The position numbers were made by a program, and so were the translations under genes. The notes under the pieces are model-generated. The model worked only from the letters and a program-made list of their open reading frames with translations. It ran no database searches and was not told the DNA's origin. DNA of 64,000 nucleotides from positions 1-64,000 of the forward strand of contig CAVSZO010000052.1 in assembly GCA_963732335.1 (NCBI GenBank). The letters are read 5' to 3'. Numbering within the stretch: the stretch's first letter is position 1; the number at the start of each line of letters is the position of its first letter. Below, one piece after another: positions 21,534-29,990 of this stretch. Source of the stretch: Desertimonas sp963732335 (GTDB taxonomy: Bacteria > Actinomycetota > Acidimicrobiia > Acidimicrobiales > Ilumatobacteraceae).

Positions 21534-22429
21534 CTAGTTCCAGTTGAAGCCCACGCTGTAGTCGAACTTCACGACGAGGTCAACGTACTCGGCGAGAGTT
21601 TCGGTCTGCGGCCCGAAGGGATTGAACGCGAGTCGCTCGGCAGCCCACAACCATTGATCCGCTTCGGTCGTGGGCGGGCGTTCGATGGTGAGGTCCATGC
21701 CGCCGGGGGCGAGAGAGATCAAGGATACCACGCCACGCGGTCCTCCCATGACCGCAGGATTGTCGACACGTCGTTAGGTGACTCGAGGCGGGTGTCGTTC
21801 CACCCAATCGCCTCGGGGACGTCGGCAGGTCGGCGAACCGGGACCAGTGCGATCTGTGGGCTCATGTGGACGGTTCGGGCACGCTCGACGGCGTTGTAGC
21901 GGCACACCGTCTGTTCTGGTGTCAGCCCGGGGAACTCGTGGCCTAATGGTTCGACGTAGTCATCGAAGTCCTCGTCCATGATTTCGGCGAAGCGATTCCA
22001 CTCCGAAGCGAGAAGTTCCTCGGCGTCAGCGGTCGACTCGGCCGGCTTGACACTTGTCAGGCGTCCGAGTTGCGGGACCACCCACAGCACCGGCCAGAGT
22101 CCGGTCTCGGGGAAGGCGGCGGCGAGGTCTGCCCATCGGGCGTATGCCGAGTCGACGCGTTCATTGGTGATCCAGAACCGTCCATCCGCCACTTGTCGAC
22201 CGGCGGGTAGATCCACCTCACCGACCGTCGCTGGGCCGTCGCCCGGCACCACGCCCGGGTTGTCCGCTTGGAACGGGCCTGCGCACATCACGTCCTCCGT
22301 CGGCACAGTAGAGCGCAGCCGATCGCCAATCCCTCCGGCGGCTGCAGCAGTCGGACCGCCGGCGCAAATCAGCCCGACCACGACAACCGTCGAGAGGCGC
22401 AGCGATTGGCGATTGGCGAGGCGCTTCAC
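21534..22429 (-). CDS. Secreted DUF4253 domain protein, one frameshift
   Basis: A signal peptide (MKRLANRQSLRLSTVVVVGL, alanine-rich cleavage region ICAGGPTAAAAGG) is followed by about 265 residues. The C-terminal half matches the DUF4253 pattern: IALVPVRRPADVPEAIGWND, STILRSWEDRVA, a strand segment VSLISLAPGGMDLTIERPPT, and AERLAFNPFGPQTETLAEYV. One frameshift near 21733 separates the last 60 residues. Most DUF4253 proteins are cytoplasmic and associated with immunity-like roles; an exported form is unusual. The start overlaps the stop of the upstream hypothetical gene (ATGA), so the two are translated together. Confidence 0.72.
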
Positions 22430-23553
22430 AGATCTCTCGGTGGCGGCAGGTCGAATACGTCGTCACTGTCGAGGACAACGGTCGGCGTTTGGCGTCCGCC
22501 CTGTGCAACCCCAGTAGTCGTGCTCGAGCTGTCGACGGGAAACGACGTCTGCGCTCCTCGTTGAGTGGCAGGTCCGGATCGGGAGGTGGTTCGGTGCAGT
22601 AAACGCGGTACTCGTAGATGCCCGGTGCCGTGAACCGAAACACCACGTGCATACCTGGATACTCGAAATCGGCGGGACGCAACACAAATGCCCCCCTGGG
22701 TTGGAAACTCCAGAGAGCCGTCGTTGTTCGGGTACGGATTCAGTAGCTGCGGCTCACCGTTGTCGTCGGGGGCACCAATCCGGATCACTTCCACGACCCC
22801 CAGGGCTTCGGCCCAGTCTTCGGCGACTTCAAGCTGATCGGCGGCTTCACGGCGGTTCGTCGCTCCGAACGCCTTGACCTCAGCGATCATGTACGGCAGC
22901 CCAGCGGAGGCGGCCTCCACAGCGCTGATCGGCGACACGAGGTCGGTGCGGTGGGCGCCCAACGACTCACCTTCTACCGCGACGGGCAGATGAATCAGTG
23001 ACGACTCCCGCGTATGTAGTCGGCGACTTGGTCGTGAATCATGTTGACCAGGAACCAGCCGCCCTCCTCCTGCGTGGTTCCGTACGTCGCCTGAAGGGTT
23101 CCGACGGACACCCATGTGCCATCCGTCGGCAGCCCTTCAGCCTCGACAACCGCGTTCCACGGCACGTCCCGTCGAGCTGCCGCAACGGCGTCGATCAATG
23201 CTTCGATGGACACCCCAAATGCGGTTGCCGCCACCTGCAGCGAGGCGACGTCAAAGCGCCCCACGACGTCCAACCCGACCAGCATTGCCTCCGTCTGGCC
23301 GAGTCGAACACCGCCGGGGGCGGCGCGGAAGCTCCACGAACCACCATCGAACACAGTGCCATTGGTGGCCTCGATGACGGCGATCGAGGAATCGAGCTCC
23401 GCAGCGAACGATCCGCACACTTGTTGCCACAGGACGCGGAGCTCATCGATCGCCGCGACGGCCGTCCGCAGTTGCGCCGGTGTATCGGGGGTCGCTTCCG
23501 TAGCTCGCGAGTTCGGCCACCACTCCCTCGAGGAACGCCGAATTGAGCGTCAC
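22426..23553 (-). CDS. Hypothetical protein, reconstructed across several frameshifts
   Basis: Not recognised. From a GTG at 23553 that overlaps the stop of the 87-residue gene, the protein reads VTLNSAFLEGVVAELASYGS. A frameshift in a C run (near 23487) leads to AVAAIDELRVLWQQVCGSFA, then FDGGSWSFRAAPGGVRLGQT and GGWFLVNMIHDQVADYIR. The frame then stops at 22995 or, with one more shift, continues HLPVAVEGESLGAHRTDLVS, LPYMIAEVKAFGATNRREAA and EDWAEALGVVEVIRIGAPDD. Two more shifts (near 22690 and 22560) give HVVFRFTAPGIYEYRVYC and VLDSDDVFDLPPPRDL. It could be one protein of about 370 residues or two adjacent genes. The N-terminal third looks helical, the middle beta-rich. Transmembrane segments are not seen. 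Confidence 0.5.
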
Positions 23554-23813
23554 GTCGCTTCGAGCTTCGGACTGTCCGCCGCGACCGCATCGTCGATCAC
23601 CGAGGCGAGGGCAACGCTGCCGAGCGCCAGCTGCAGGCGCATCACACCCTCGAAGATCGCCACGTCGGCGTTGAGCCGAGCCAAAGTGGCATTGGCCTCA
23701 CCCACGCCGACATCGACCGACTCGAGCGACGCCGACCCTGCCCGGCTACCAGCAGACAGAATTGACCGGACATAGCCGGCGGCGGCCGGCGGGTCGACGA
23801 ACAGCGAACTCAT
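23550..23813 (-). CDS. Small helical protein of unknown function (87 aa)
   Basis: Intact frame from an ATG at 23813, start MSSLFVDPPAAAGYVRSILS, end AVAADSPKLEAT. It is rich in alanine, leucine and valine and predicted by eye as two long helices (GEANATLARLNADVAIFEGV and LQLALGSVALASVIDD). The size and helical-hairpin look recall WXG100/ESX-type small proteins, but the W-x-G motif is absent, so no assignment is made. The TGA overlaps the GTG of the next gene, making it the first cistron of a three-gene unit ending in the DUF4253 gene. Confidence 0.6.
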   Translation of the reverse strand: MSSLFVDPPAAAGYVRSILSAGSRAGSASLESVDVGVGEANATLARLNADVAIFEGVMRLQLALGSVALASVIDDAVAADSPKLEAT

Positions 23814-23932
23814 CGAGCGTGCTCAAACTCTCGGTCCGATAGGCAGGACGATGCCGGAAACGGTAGTCCCTGGGAGACGTGGCGCTGGTTCGGCCCGGCG
23901 GGCGCAGACTGGGATGCTGGCGCCGTTGACAC

Positions 23933-23954
23933 GCGAGGCGAATGATGCGCCTCG
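23933..23954 (-). terminator. Hairpin downstream of glnA
   Basis: CGAGGCG (23933-23939), an 8-base loop, then CGCCTCG (23948-23954). A second inverted repeat ACGCAC/GTGCGT spans 23955-23982. Both lie within 70 bases of the glnA stop at 24000 and before the next leftward gene. No T run is present, so a factor-independent role is not certain. Confidence 0.4.
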
Positions 23955-23999
23955 ACGCACTTCAACGACCACTTCGGTGCGTGGTCAGCCTAAATCGCT

Positions 24000-25425
24000 C
24001 TAGATGTCGTAGTAGAGGTGGAATTCCCAGGGGTGCGGGCGGAGGCGGACGGCGTCGATCTCGTTCACCCGCTTGTAGTCGATCCACGTGTCGATGAGGT
24101 CGTCCGTGAACACGCCACCAGCCTTGAGGAACTCGCTGTCGGCCTCCAGCGCGGCAAGCGAGTCCTCCAGCGAGCCCGGCACCTGAGGGACCTTCTTCAA
24201 CTCCTCCGGCGGCAGGTCGTAGAGGTCCTTGTCGAGCGGGATCGGGCGGCTCGGTCTTGTTCAACACACCGTCGAGCCCGGCCATCAGCATCGCCGGGAA
24301 GGCGAGGTAGGGATTGCACGACGGGTCGGGGCAGCGGAACTCGAGTCGCTTGGCCTTCGGGCTCGTCGAGTACAGCGGGATGCGCACGGCGGCGGAGCGG
24401 TTGCGCTGGCTGTACACGAGATTGACCGGTGCCTCGTAGCCGGGCACGAGTCGCTTGTAGCTGTTCGTCGTGGGGGCGGCGAAGGCAAGGATGGCCGACG
24501 CGTGGGTGAGCAGCCCGCCGATGTACCACCGGGCCATGTCGGACAGCCCGGCGTAGCCGACCTCGTCGAAGAACAACGGCTCGTCGCCGTTCCACAGCGA
24601 CTGGTGCACGTGCATACCTGAGCCGTTGTCCTGGAAGATCGGCTTGGGCATGAACGTTGCCGACAGGCCGTTCTTGCGGGCGACGTTCTTGACCACGTAC
24701 TTGTACAGCATCAGCTTGTCGGCCATCGCCAGCAGCGTGTCGAAGCGCATGTCGATCTCGGCCTGGCCGGCGGTGCCGACCTCGTGATGTTGAACCTCGA
24801 CCTCGACGCCGAGACGCTCCAGGGTGAGGATCATCTCGGACCGCAGGTCCTGGAAGTGGTCCATCGGCGGGACGGGGAAGTAGCCCTCCTTGTAGCGCGG
24901 CTTGTAGCCGAGGTTGGGACCTTCGTCGCGCGCCGTGTTCCACGAACCCTCGATGGAGTCGACCTGGTAAAAGGCTGAGCGCTGGTCCTGCATGAAGCGG
25001 ACGTCGTTGAAGACGTAGAACTCGGCTTCGGGTCCGAAGTAGGCGGTGTCGGCGATGCCGGTGGACTTCACGTACTCCTCGGCCTTCTTGGCGACATAGC
25101 GCGGATCTCGGGAGTACGACTCGCCGGTGACCGGGTCGCGCACGAAGCAGTTGAGGACGAGCGTCTTGTGCTGCAGGAACGGGTCGATCACGGCGGTGTT
25201 CGGATCGGGCATCAGGATCATGTCCGACTCCTGGATCTCCTGGAAGCCGCGGATCGAAGAGCCATCGAAGCCGTACCCCTCCTCGAACGCAGTGGCCGTG
25301 AGCTCGTGGGCGGGTACTGAGAAGTGCTGCATCAGGCCCGGGAGGTCGCAGAAGCGGAGGTCGACGATCTCGACGCCCTCTGCATCGACAATCTCCAGGA
25401 CTTCGGCCGGCGTCCGGTCAGTCAC
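24000..25425 (-). CDS. glnA: Type I glutamine synthetase with adenylylation site, one frameshift
   Basis: Starts at a GTG at 25425 behind a strong GGGAGGAA site: VTDRTPAEVLEIVDAEGVEI. Family motifs in order: YGFDGSSIRGFQ, PEAEFYVF, HHEVGTAGQAEIDMRF, FMPKPIFQDNGSGMHVHQSL, APTTNSYKRLVPGYEAPVNL, NRSAAVRIP and EFRCPDPSCNPYLAF. After a single frameshift near 24240 comes KDLYDLPPEELKKVPQVPGS, containing the tyrosine equivalent to Tyr397 that GlnE adenylylates. About 474 residues, the usual dodecameric GSI-beta size. It makes glutamine from glutamate, ammonia and ATP in the cytoplasm. It is divergent from a second glutamine synthetase gene. Confidence 0.95.
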
Positions 25426-25567
25426 GATTCCTCCCTTGTCGTTGTCTGGGCGCGGATCAAGAGCGCCCTCGGTCGAGCTTGCGGAAACTCTCGCACGAAA
25501 TGATTTCCCCCGTGTTTCCGGCACGTTACCTAAGGCGAGCCCTTGCGGAACTGCGAGACTGGGGACC
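25426..25567. promoter_or_regulatory. Divergent promoter region between two glutamine synthetase genes
   Basis: 142 bases separate the two starts. The glnA side has a GGGAGGAA ribosome site; the plus-side gene has GACTGGGGACC before its GTG. The stretch is locally less GC-rich around 25497-25520 (AAATGATTTCCCC), where promoters are most likely. I see no convincing GlnR-type operator. Confidence 0.4.
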
Positions 25568-26890
25568 GTGGAACGGCAGCAGGACTACGTCCTCCGCTCG
25601 GTCGAGGAGCGCGGCGTGCGGCTCGTACGGCTCTGGTTCACGGACGTGCTGGGCCAGCTGAAGAGCTTCGCGATCAGTCCCGTCGAGCTCGAGAACGCGC
25701 TCGACGAGGGGATGACGTTCGATGGCTCATCGATCGACGGCTTCTCGCGGGTCCAGGAGAGCGACGTCCTCGCCCGTCCGGACGCCAACAGCTTCGAGGT
25801 GCTCCCCTGGGCCGATCCGCCCGAGGCGCGGATCTTCTGCGACATCTGCAACCTCGACGGCACCCCGTTCGAGGGCGACCCCCGCCAGGTGCTGCGCCGC
25901 AACCTCGAGCGGGCCCGAGCGCGGGGATTCACGTTCTACGTCGCCCCGGAGATGGAGTTCTTCTACTTCGCCGACGGCGAGGGCGGCCGTCCTGCCCCGC
26001 TCGACAACGGATCGTATTTCGACCTCACCACGGCGGACGTCGCCGGGTCGCTGCGCAAGCGCACCATCCACACGCTCGAGGCGATGGGCATCCCGGTCGA
26101 GTACTCGTTCCACGAGGATTCGCCGAGCCAGCACGAGATCGATCTCCGGCACACCGACGCCCTGTCGATGGCCGACAGCGTGATGACGTTTCGGCTGGTC
26201 GTGCGCGAGGCGGCCAGCGGTGAAGGTGTCCATGCGACGTTCATGCCCAAGCCACTCGAGGGGGTGCAGGGCTCGGGGATGCACACTCACGTGAGCCTGT
26301 TCGAGGGCGACGAGAACGCCTTTCACGATCCTGGCGATCCGTACAAGCTGTCGAAGGTCGCCAAGGGGTTCATCGCCGGCCTGTTGCACCACGCCAACGA
26401 GATCACCGCGGTCACCAACCAGACGGTGAACTCGTACAAGCGACTCGTCCCCGGTTTCGAGGCACCGGCGTACGTCAGCTGGGCACGCAACAACCGCTCC
26501 GCCCTCGTGCGGGTGCCGGTGACGAAGAACAAGTCCCAATCGACGCGCATCGAGTACCGCGCACCCGATCCTGCTTGCAACCCCTATCTGGCGTTCTCGG
26601 TGATCCTCGCCGCCGGCCTGGCTGGGATCGAGGAGGGATACGAGCTACCGCCCGAGTCGGCCACGAACATCTTCGAGCTCACCGACGAGGAGCGTGCTGC
26701 AGAGCGCCTCGAGCCCCTTCCGCAGTCGCTGGCCGAGTCGCTCGCCGCGATGGAGCAGTCCGAACTCGTCGCCGAGGCGCTGGGGGAGCACATCTTCGAG
26801 TGGTTCCTCCGCAACAAGCGGCGCGAGTGGCGTGGCTACAGCTCGCAGGTCACCCCGTTCGAGATCGACCGGTACCTGCGCAGCCTGTGA
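25568..26890 (+). CDS. Type I glutamine synthetase family protein without the adenylylation tyrosine (GlnA4/GlnA2-like)
   Basis: 440 residues, intact, from a GTG at 25568 (VERQQDYVLRSVEERGVRLV). It has TFDGSSIDGFSRVQESDVLA, APEMEFFYF, FHEDSPSQHEIDLRHTDALS, FMPKPLEGVQGSGMHTHVSL, QTVNSYKRLVPGFEAPAYVS, NRSALVRVP and EYRAPDPACNPYLAFSVILA. Where glnA has DLYDLPPEE this protein has NIFELTDEERA, so the adenylylated tyrosine is replaced by phenylalanine and GlnE should not control it. Similar shorter paralogues in actinobacteria act as glutamine synthetases of GSI-alpha type or as gamma-glutamylpolyamine synthetases. It is transcribed away from glnA. Confidence 0.9.
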   Translation: MERQQDYVLRSVEERGVRLVRLWFTDVLGQLKSFAISPVELENALDEGMTFDGSSIDGFSRVQESDVLARPDANSFEVLPWADPPEARIFCDICNLDGTPFEGDPRQVLRRNLERARARGFTFYVAPEMEFFYFADGEGGRPAPLDNGSYFDLTTADVAGSLRKRTIHTLEAMGIPVEYSFHEDSPSQHEIDLRHTDALSMADSVMTFRLVVREAASGEGVHATFMPKPLEGVQGSGMHTHVSLFEGDENAFHDPGDPYKLSKVAKGFIAGLLHHANEITAVTNQTVNSYKRLVPGFEAPAYVSWARNNRSALVRVPVTKNKSQSTRIEYRAPDPACNPYLAFSVILAAGLAGIEEGYELPPESATNIFELTDEERAAERLEPLPQSLAESLAAMEQSELVAEALGEHIFEWFLRNKRREWRGYSSQVTPFEIDRYLRSL

Positions 26891-26935
26891 CGTCGCCGAA
26901 CTGGGCGGCCTCCGTTCAGAGTTCCGTGGGACGGT

Positions 26936-27713
26936 CTACGGCCGGGGGACGTCGACAGCGGCGCGGGCGGAGGCGACGTCGGCTTGGAGGGCAGCGATCG
27001 CCGGTGCGGCGTCGAAGCCAACGGTGATCATCCGGAAGCCGGCGGCGTGTCGCTTGGCGGCGAGTGTGGCGTTGGCGTGGATCCCGGGGGTCACGCCGTG
27101 GCGCCGGCAGGCGTCCACCACCCGCGCCAGCGCAGTCGTCGAACGGGTCACCGGACTGGTCGACGGCGGGTGCCAGCCCGTACGTCAACGAGAGATCGGC
27201 GGGGCCGATGTACACCGCATCGATCCCGGGCACGGCGACGATCTCGTCGACCGCCTCGACGGCCTGGCGGGTCTCGATCATCGGGATGCAGGCGACGACG
27301 TCGTTGGCCATGGCTGGGAATCCTGCCCCGTGGCGCACTCGGGTGACGAGCGGCCCGATGCTTCGTGATCCGTCCGGCGCGTATCGGCACGCCGCGACCG
27401 CGCGGCGGGCCTCCTCCACGGAATTGACCAGTGGAATGATCACGCCGAGGGCACCGGCGTCGAGGACGCGGCCGATGATGCCGGGCTCGTTCCACGGCAC
27501 CCGCACGACCGGTACGGTCGGCGTCCGGGCCATCGCCTGCACCATGACCGCGACGTCGGAGTAGTCGGACAGCCCGTGCTGCATGTCGACGACGACGTAG
27601 TCGTATCCGGCGAGAGCGGCCGCTTCGGCGAGCAGCGGATCGCGCAGCGAGATCCAGGCGCCGAGTGTGGTGGTGCCTTCGCGCCAACGATCGCGGAGTG
27701 ATGTCGGAACCAT
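26936..27713 (-). CDS. HpcH/HpaI aldolase/citrate lyase family protein, one frameshift
   Basis: From the ATG at 27713: MVPTSLRDRWREGTTTLGAW, then GYDYVVVDMQHGLSDYSDVA, VPVVRVPWNEPGIIGRVLDA, GALGVIIPLVNSVEEARRAV, IPMIETRQAVEAVDEIVAVP and GIDAVYIGPADLSLTYG. The metal ligands (glutamate in PMIET, aspartate in GPADLS) and the R-W-N-E region are conserved. After a frameshift near 27135 the tail reads ALARVVDACRRHGVTPGIHA. Family members cleave 4-hydroxy-2-oxo acids to pyruvate and an aldehyde. It overlaps the RidA stop by one base (TGATG), the last gene of a three-gene leftward operon. Confidence 0.9.
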
Positions 27714-28090
27714 CAATCCTCCACGTAGGCGAGGAAGTCGCAGGACACGGAAGGTTGGGCGGACGCCACCTGCGTGTGCCGGGCCGGTCGAGCGTCGGGA
27801 TCGGGGAAGTGCTCGAGCCAGGGCTCGTTGATCAGGGCGCGCACAGCGAGGTCGGGCACGTAGAAGTTCATCCTCACGACGTGACGCCAGTCGGCGCCGG
27901 CCGTCTGCAGCATCGCCCCGACGTGCCGGAACAGGTTGGCGATCTGCGCCGCGGGGTCGTCGGGGACGTGATCGGTGCCGGGGTCCCTCGCCGCGATCAC
28001 ACTCGACGCCACCAACGGGCCGACCCTGCTGGCGGCCGGGATCGGGTTGGCATGGTGGAATCCTTCGATCTCGATCGATCGTCGACTCAT
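27713..28090 (-). CDS. RidA family protein (enamine/imine deaminase-like)
   Basis: Intact, 125 residues: MSRRSIEIEGFHHANPIPAA, GPLVASSVIAARDPGTD, QIANLFRHVGAMLQTAGADW, RHVVRMNFYVPDLAVRALIN, and a C-terminus beginning HTQVASAQPSVSCDFLAYVE. The trimeric RidA fold is clear, but the conserved C-terminal R-x-x-V-x-V-x-x-L signature arginine is replaced (ARHTQVAS), so activity may differ from the canonical 2-iminopropanoate deaminase. The ATG overlaps the TGA of the RraA gene and the stop touches the aldolase start. In this operon it could hydrolyse a reactive enamine or speed a keto-enol step (inference). Confidence 0.82.
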   Translation of the reverse strand: MSRRSIEIEGFHHANPIPAASRVGPLVASSVIAARDPGTDHVPDDPAAQIANLFRHVGAMLQTAGADWRHVVRMNFYVPDLAVRALINEPWLEHFPDPDARPARHTQVASAQPSVSCDFLAYVED

Positions 28091-28803
28091 GTCCTACGCA
28101 CCTCTCGTCCAGACAACCACGCCTCGAACTCGGCGCGGCGCTCGTCACTGATCGGAAAGACGCCGATGGTGCTCTCCCCGGCTGCCACCCGCTCGAGCGC
28201 CCACTCCTCCTCGAGCTCCTGCTGGACGGCCTTGGCGGCGACCTCTCCGGCCAGGGCGGCCGGCACGACCACCACTCCTTCGCCGTCGCCGACCACGACG
28301 TCGCCGGGCAACACGGTGACACCCGCACAGGCGATCGGGACCTGATGGTCGAGCGGCATGTGCAGGCGGCCGAGCGTCGCCGCGTGCGAGGCCCGGTGAT
28401 ACACGGGCAGTTCGAGCGTCCGGATGGCCGGCGTGTCGCGCAACGCCCCGTCCGTGACGACACCAGCCGCACCGAGAGCGATCGCCCGAGACACGAAGAT
28501 GTCTCCGATCGTGCCAGCATCGGACTCCCCACGGGCTTCGATGACAAGCACTTCGTCTGGGGCAAGGCCCTCGATCGCCCGGCGTTGGGCGTTCTGCCCG
28601 CCACTCAGCTGCGGCTGGAGGTCTTCGCGCAGCGGCACGTACCGCAGCGTGTGGGCAAGGCCGACCATCCGCTGGCCGTCCTTGACCGGTCTCAGGCCGC
28701 TGAGGAACGTGTTGTGGATACCCCGCCGCTGGAGCTGGTGGGTGAGAGTCGCTGTCGACACCCGGGCGAGCTGTTCCCGGAGCGCGTCGTCGAGGGTGCC
28801 CAT
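28087..28803 (-). CDS. RraA family protein (4-hydroxy-4-methyl-2-oxoglutarate/oxaloacetate aldolase-like)
   Basis: Intact, 238 residues from an ATG at 28803 (MGTLDDALREQLARVSTATL). It has the RraA/HMG-aldolase core: GLAHTLRYVPLRED, DEVLVIEARGESDAGTIGDI, SRAIALGAAGVVTDGALRDT (the G-x20-R-D metal/substrate site), and VTVLPGDVVVGDGEGVVVVP. Enzymes with this motif cleave 4-carboxy-4-hydroxy-2-oxoadipate and related products in gallate and protocatechuate 4,5-cleavage; others inhibit RNase E, which is unlikely here given the catabolic neighbours. First gene of rraA-ridA-hpcH, with four-base overlaps throughout. Confidence 0.88.
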   Translation of the reverse strand: MGTLDDALREQLARVSTATLTHQLQRRGIHNTFLSGLRPVKDGQRMVGLAHTLRYVPLREDLQPQLSGGQNAQRRAIEGLAPDEVLVIEARGESDAGTIGDIFVSRAIALGAAGVVTDGALRDTPAIRTLELPVYHRASHAATLGRLHMPLDHQVPIACAGVTVLPGDVVVGDGEGVVVVPAALAGEVAAKAVQQELEEEWALERVAAGESTIGVFPISDERRAEFEAWLSGREVRRT

Positions 28804-28850
28804 GACCGCCTTCAGTCAAGCACGGAACCGGGACCCCTAAGGTCACGTCG

Positions 28851-29440
28851 ATGGGAAGCATCCTCGGTACGCGGGTCCAACGGCTCGAGGATCCGAGGCT
28901 GCTGACGGTCGGTGGGACGTACGTCGAGGACATCGATCTGCCCGGCGCCACCTGGCTCACCTACGTGCGGGCACCTCATGCTCACGCCCGGATCGTCGGC
29001 ATCGACACCTCGGCAGCCGGAGCCTCGCCCGGCGTGCTGGCCGTGTTCACCGCCGACGACCTCGCCGGGCTCGGGCTCGTTCCGCACGCCAACCCGGCGT
29101 TCCCGGATGCGATGAGCCGGCCGTTCGTCGCCGTCGAGACGGTGCGCTACGTCGGCCAGCCGGTGGTTGCGATCATCGCCGAGGACCGGGCGCAGGGCGC
29201 CGACGCCGCCGACCTGGTGTTGGTCGACTGCTCGCCCCGATGGAGACACCGAGGTTCGCCAACGAGCTCGGGGCCAAGGGCGTCGGGGAATCGGGTACGA
29301 TCGGAGCGATTCCCGCCGTGTACAACGCGGTCATCGACGCCCTCGGCCACCTCGGCGTCCGCCACCTCGAAACCCCGCTGATTCCCGAGCGGGTGTGGCG
29401 GGCAGTCCAGTGGAGCGAGACGGAGGGCCGCTTCAGCTGA
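28851..29440 (+). pseudogene. Xanthine-dehydrogenase-family molybdopterin subunit with a large internal deletion
   Basis: The first part, from an ATG at 28851, is a good N-terminal domain: MGSILGTRVQRLEDPRLLTV, GGTYVEDIDLPGATWLTYVR, HANPAFPDAMSRPFVAVETV and RYVGQPVVAIIAEDRAQGAD. At about 29228-29242 it jumps, out of frame, to the extreme C-terminus: METPRFANELGAKGVGESGT, IGAIPAVYNAVIDALGHLGV and IPERVWRAV. Compared with the complete homologue at 60521-62826 roughly 560-600 residues are missing, including the molybdopterin-binding core, while the catalytic glutamate in GVGESG survives. It cannot be functional. A genuine deletion and an assembly collapse are both possible. Confidence 0.8.
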
Positions 29441-29447
29441 GCTGCGC

Positions 29448-29473
29448 GGTGACGTTTGGTGACGAACGTCACC
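29448..29473. terminator. Hairpin just past the molybdenum-hydroxylase remnant
   Basis: GGTGACGTT (29448-29456) pairs perfectly with AACGTCACC (29465-29473) around an 8-base loop, seven bases after the stop codon at 29440. There is no T tract. The likely role is transcription termination or mRNA 3' stabilisation. Confidence 0.45.
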
Positions 29474-29567
29474 GGGTACTCCAGACACAACACGGTGGGT
29501 GACGACGGCATCCGGTGGGTGCTCGCGGCGGTTTGAAGCGTCCTCGTCGGCACCCGAGGGGGTCACG

Positions 29568-29690
29568 ATGATTGTCCTTCGGCTTACTCGGTGCGCCGCT
29601 CTGGCGGCACTCTCGGCGCTGCTGGTGATGCTCGTCACCGCAGCCAAGTGGGACCTCGACAGCGAGGGGCCAGGCGGCGCTCCCGGCTGA
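29568..29690 (+). CDS. Putative 40-residue membrane peptide
   Basis: MIVLRLTRCAALAALSALLV, then MLVTAAKWDLDSEGPGGAPG and a stop. One hydrophobic segment of about 20 residues follows a short basic start, then a charged tail. A GAGGGGG run six bases before the ATG is a good ribosome site. The frame lies between two hairpins and no other gene covers it. The codon choice is GC-rich at third positions. I do not recognise a family. Confidence 0.4.
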   Translation: MIVLRLTRCAALAALSALLVMLVTAAKWDLDSEGPGGAPG

Positions 29691-29697
29691 CGTCGTC

Positions 29698-29718
29698 GCA
29701 CCTCCGCTTCGGAGGTGC
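29698..29718. terminator. Strong GC hairpin after the 40-residue peptide
   Basis: GCACCTCCG (29698-29706), loop CTT, CGGAGGTGC (29710-29718): a perfect 9-bp stem eight bases after the peptide stop. It has no following T run. It probably ends transcription of the peptide gene. Confidence 0.5.
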
Positions 29719-29721
29719 GCA

Positions 29722-29985
29722 GTGTCCGGCCGCCTGATACCCGGTCGGGCACGGTTACGCTGCGTGGTCGGCAAGGTGCAAAGGGGGCACACATGTCGAC
29801 GTCGGCACCCACCCGGGCAATGCGGCTTCTACCGGGGCGACCGGTCACGGCACCACGACTTCGCCCTGGTTCTCGACACCGACGATCTCGAGGACAGCAC
29901 CGACTACCAGCGTTTCGGCGAGGGCATCCCCGAGCCGGTGGCGGTGCCAGGACGAATCAACACGCGGCAGCCGACGTCCCCCTGA
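29722..29985 (+). CDS. Possible small ORF, unrecognised
   Basis: An open frame whose second half, DFALVLDTDDLEDSTDYQRF and GEGIPEPVAVPGRINTRQPT, has the GC-rich third positions seen in real genes here, while the first half is arginine- and histidine-rich and looks non-coding. No ribosome site at the apparent start; a frameshift could connect it to a start at the ATG at 29793 (preceded by AAAGGGGG). It ends six bases before the inositol-phosphatase gene. Confidence 0.25.
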   Translation: MSGRLIPGRARLRCVVGKVQRGHTCRRRHPPGQCGFYRGDRSRHHDFALVLDTDDLEDSTDYQRFGEGIPEPVAVPGRINTRQPTSP

Positions 29986-29990
29986 ACGAA

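Noticed and set aside
22426..23115. A single hypothetical ORF of 229 residues starting MGVRRNPSG
   Set aside because: Its first 45 residues are an out-of-frame reading of the upstream protein; only the middle part is likely to be real.
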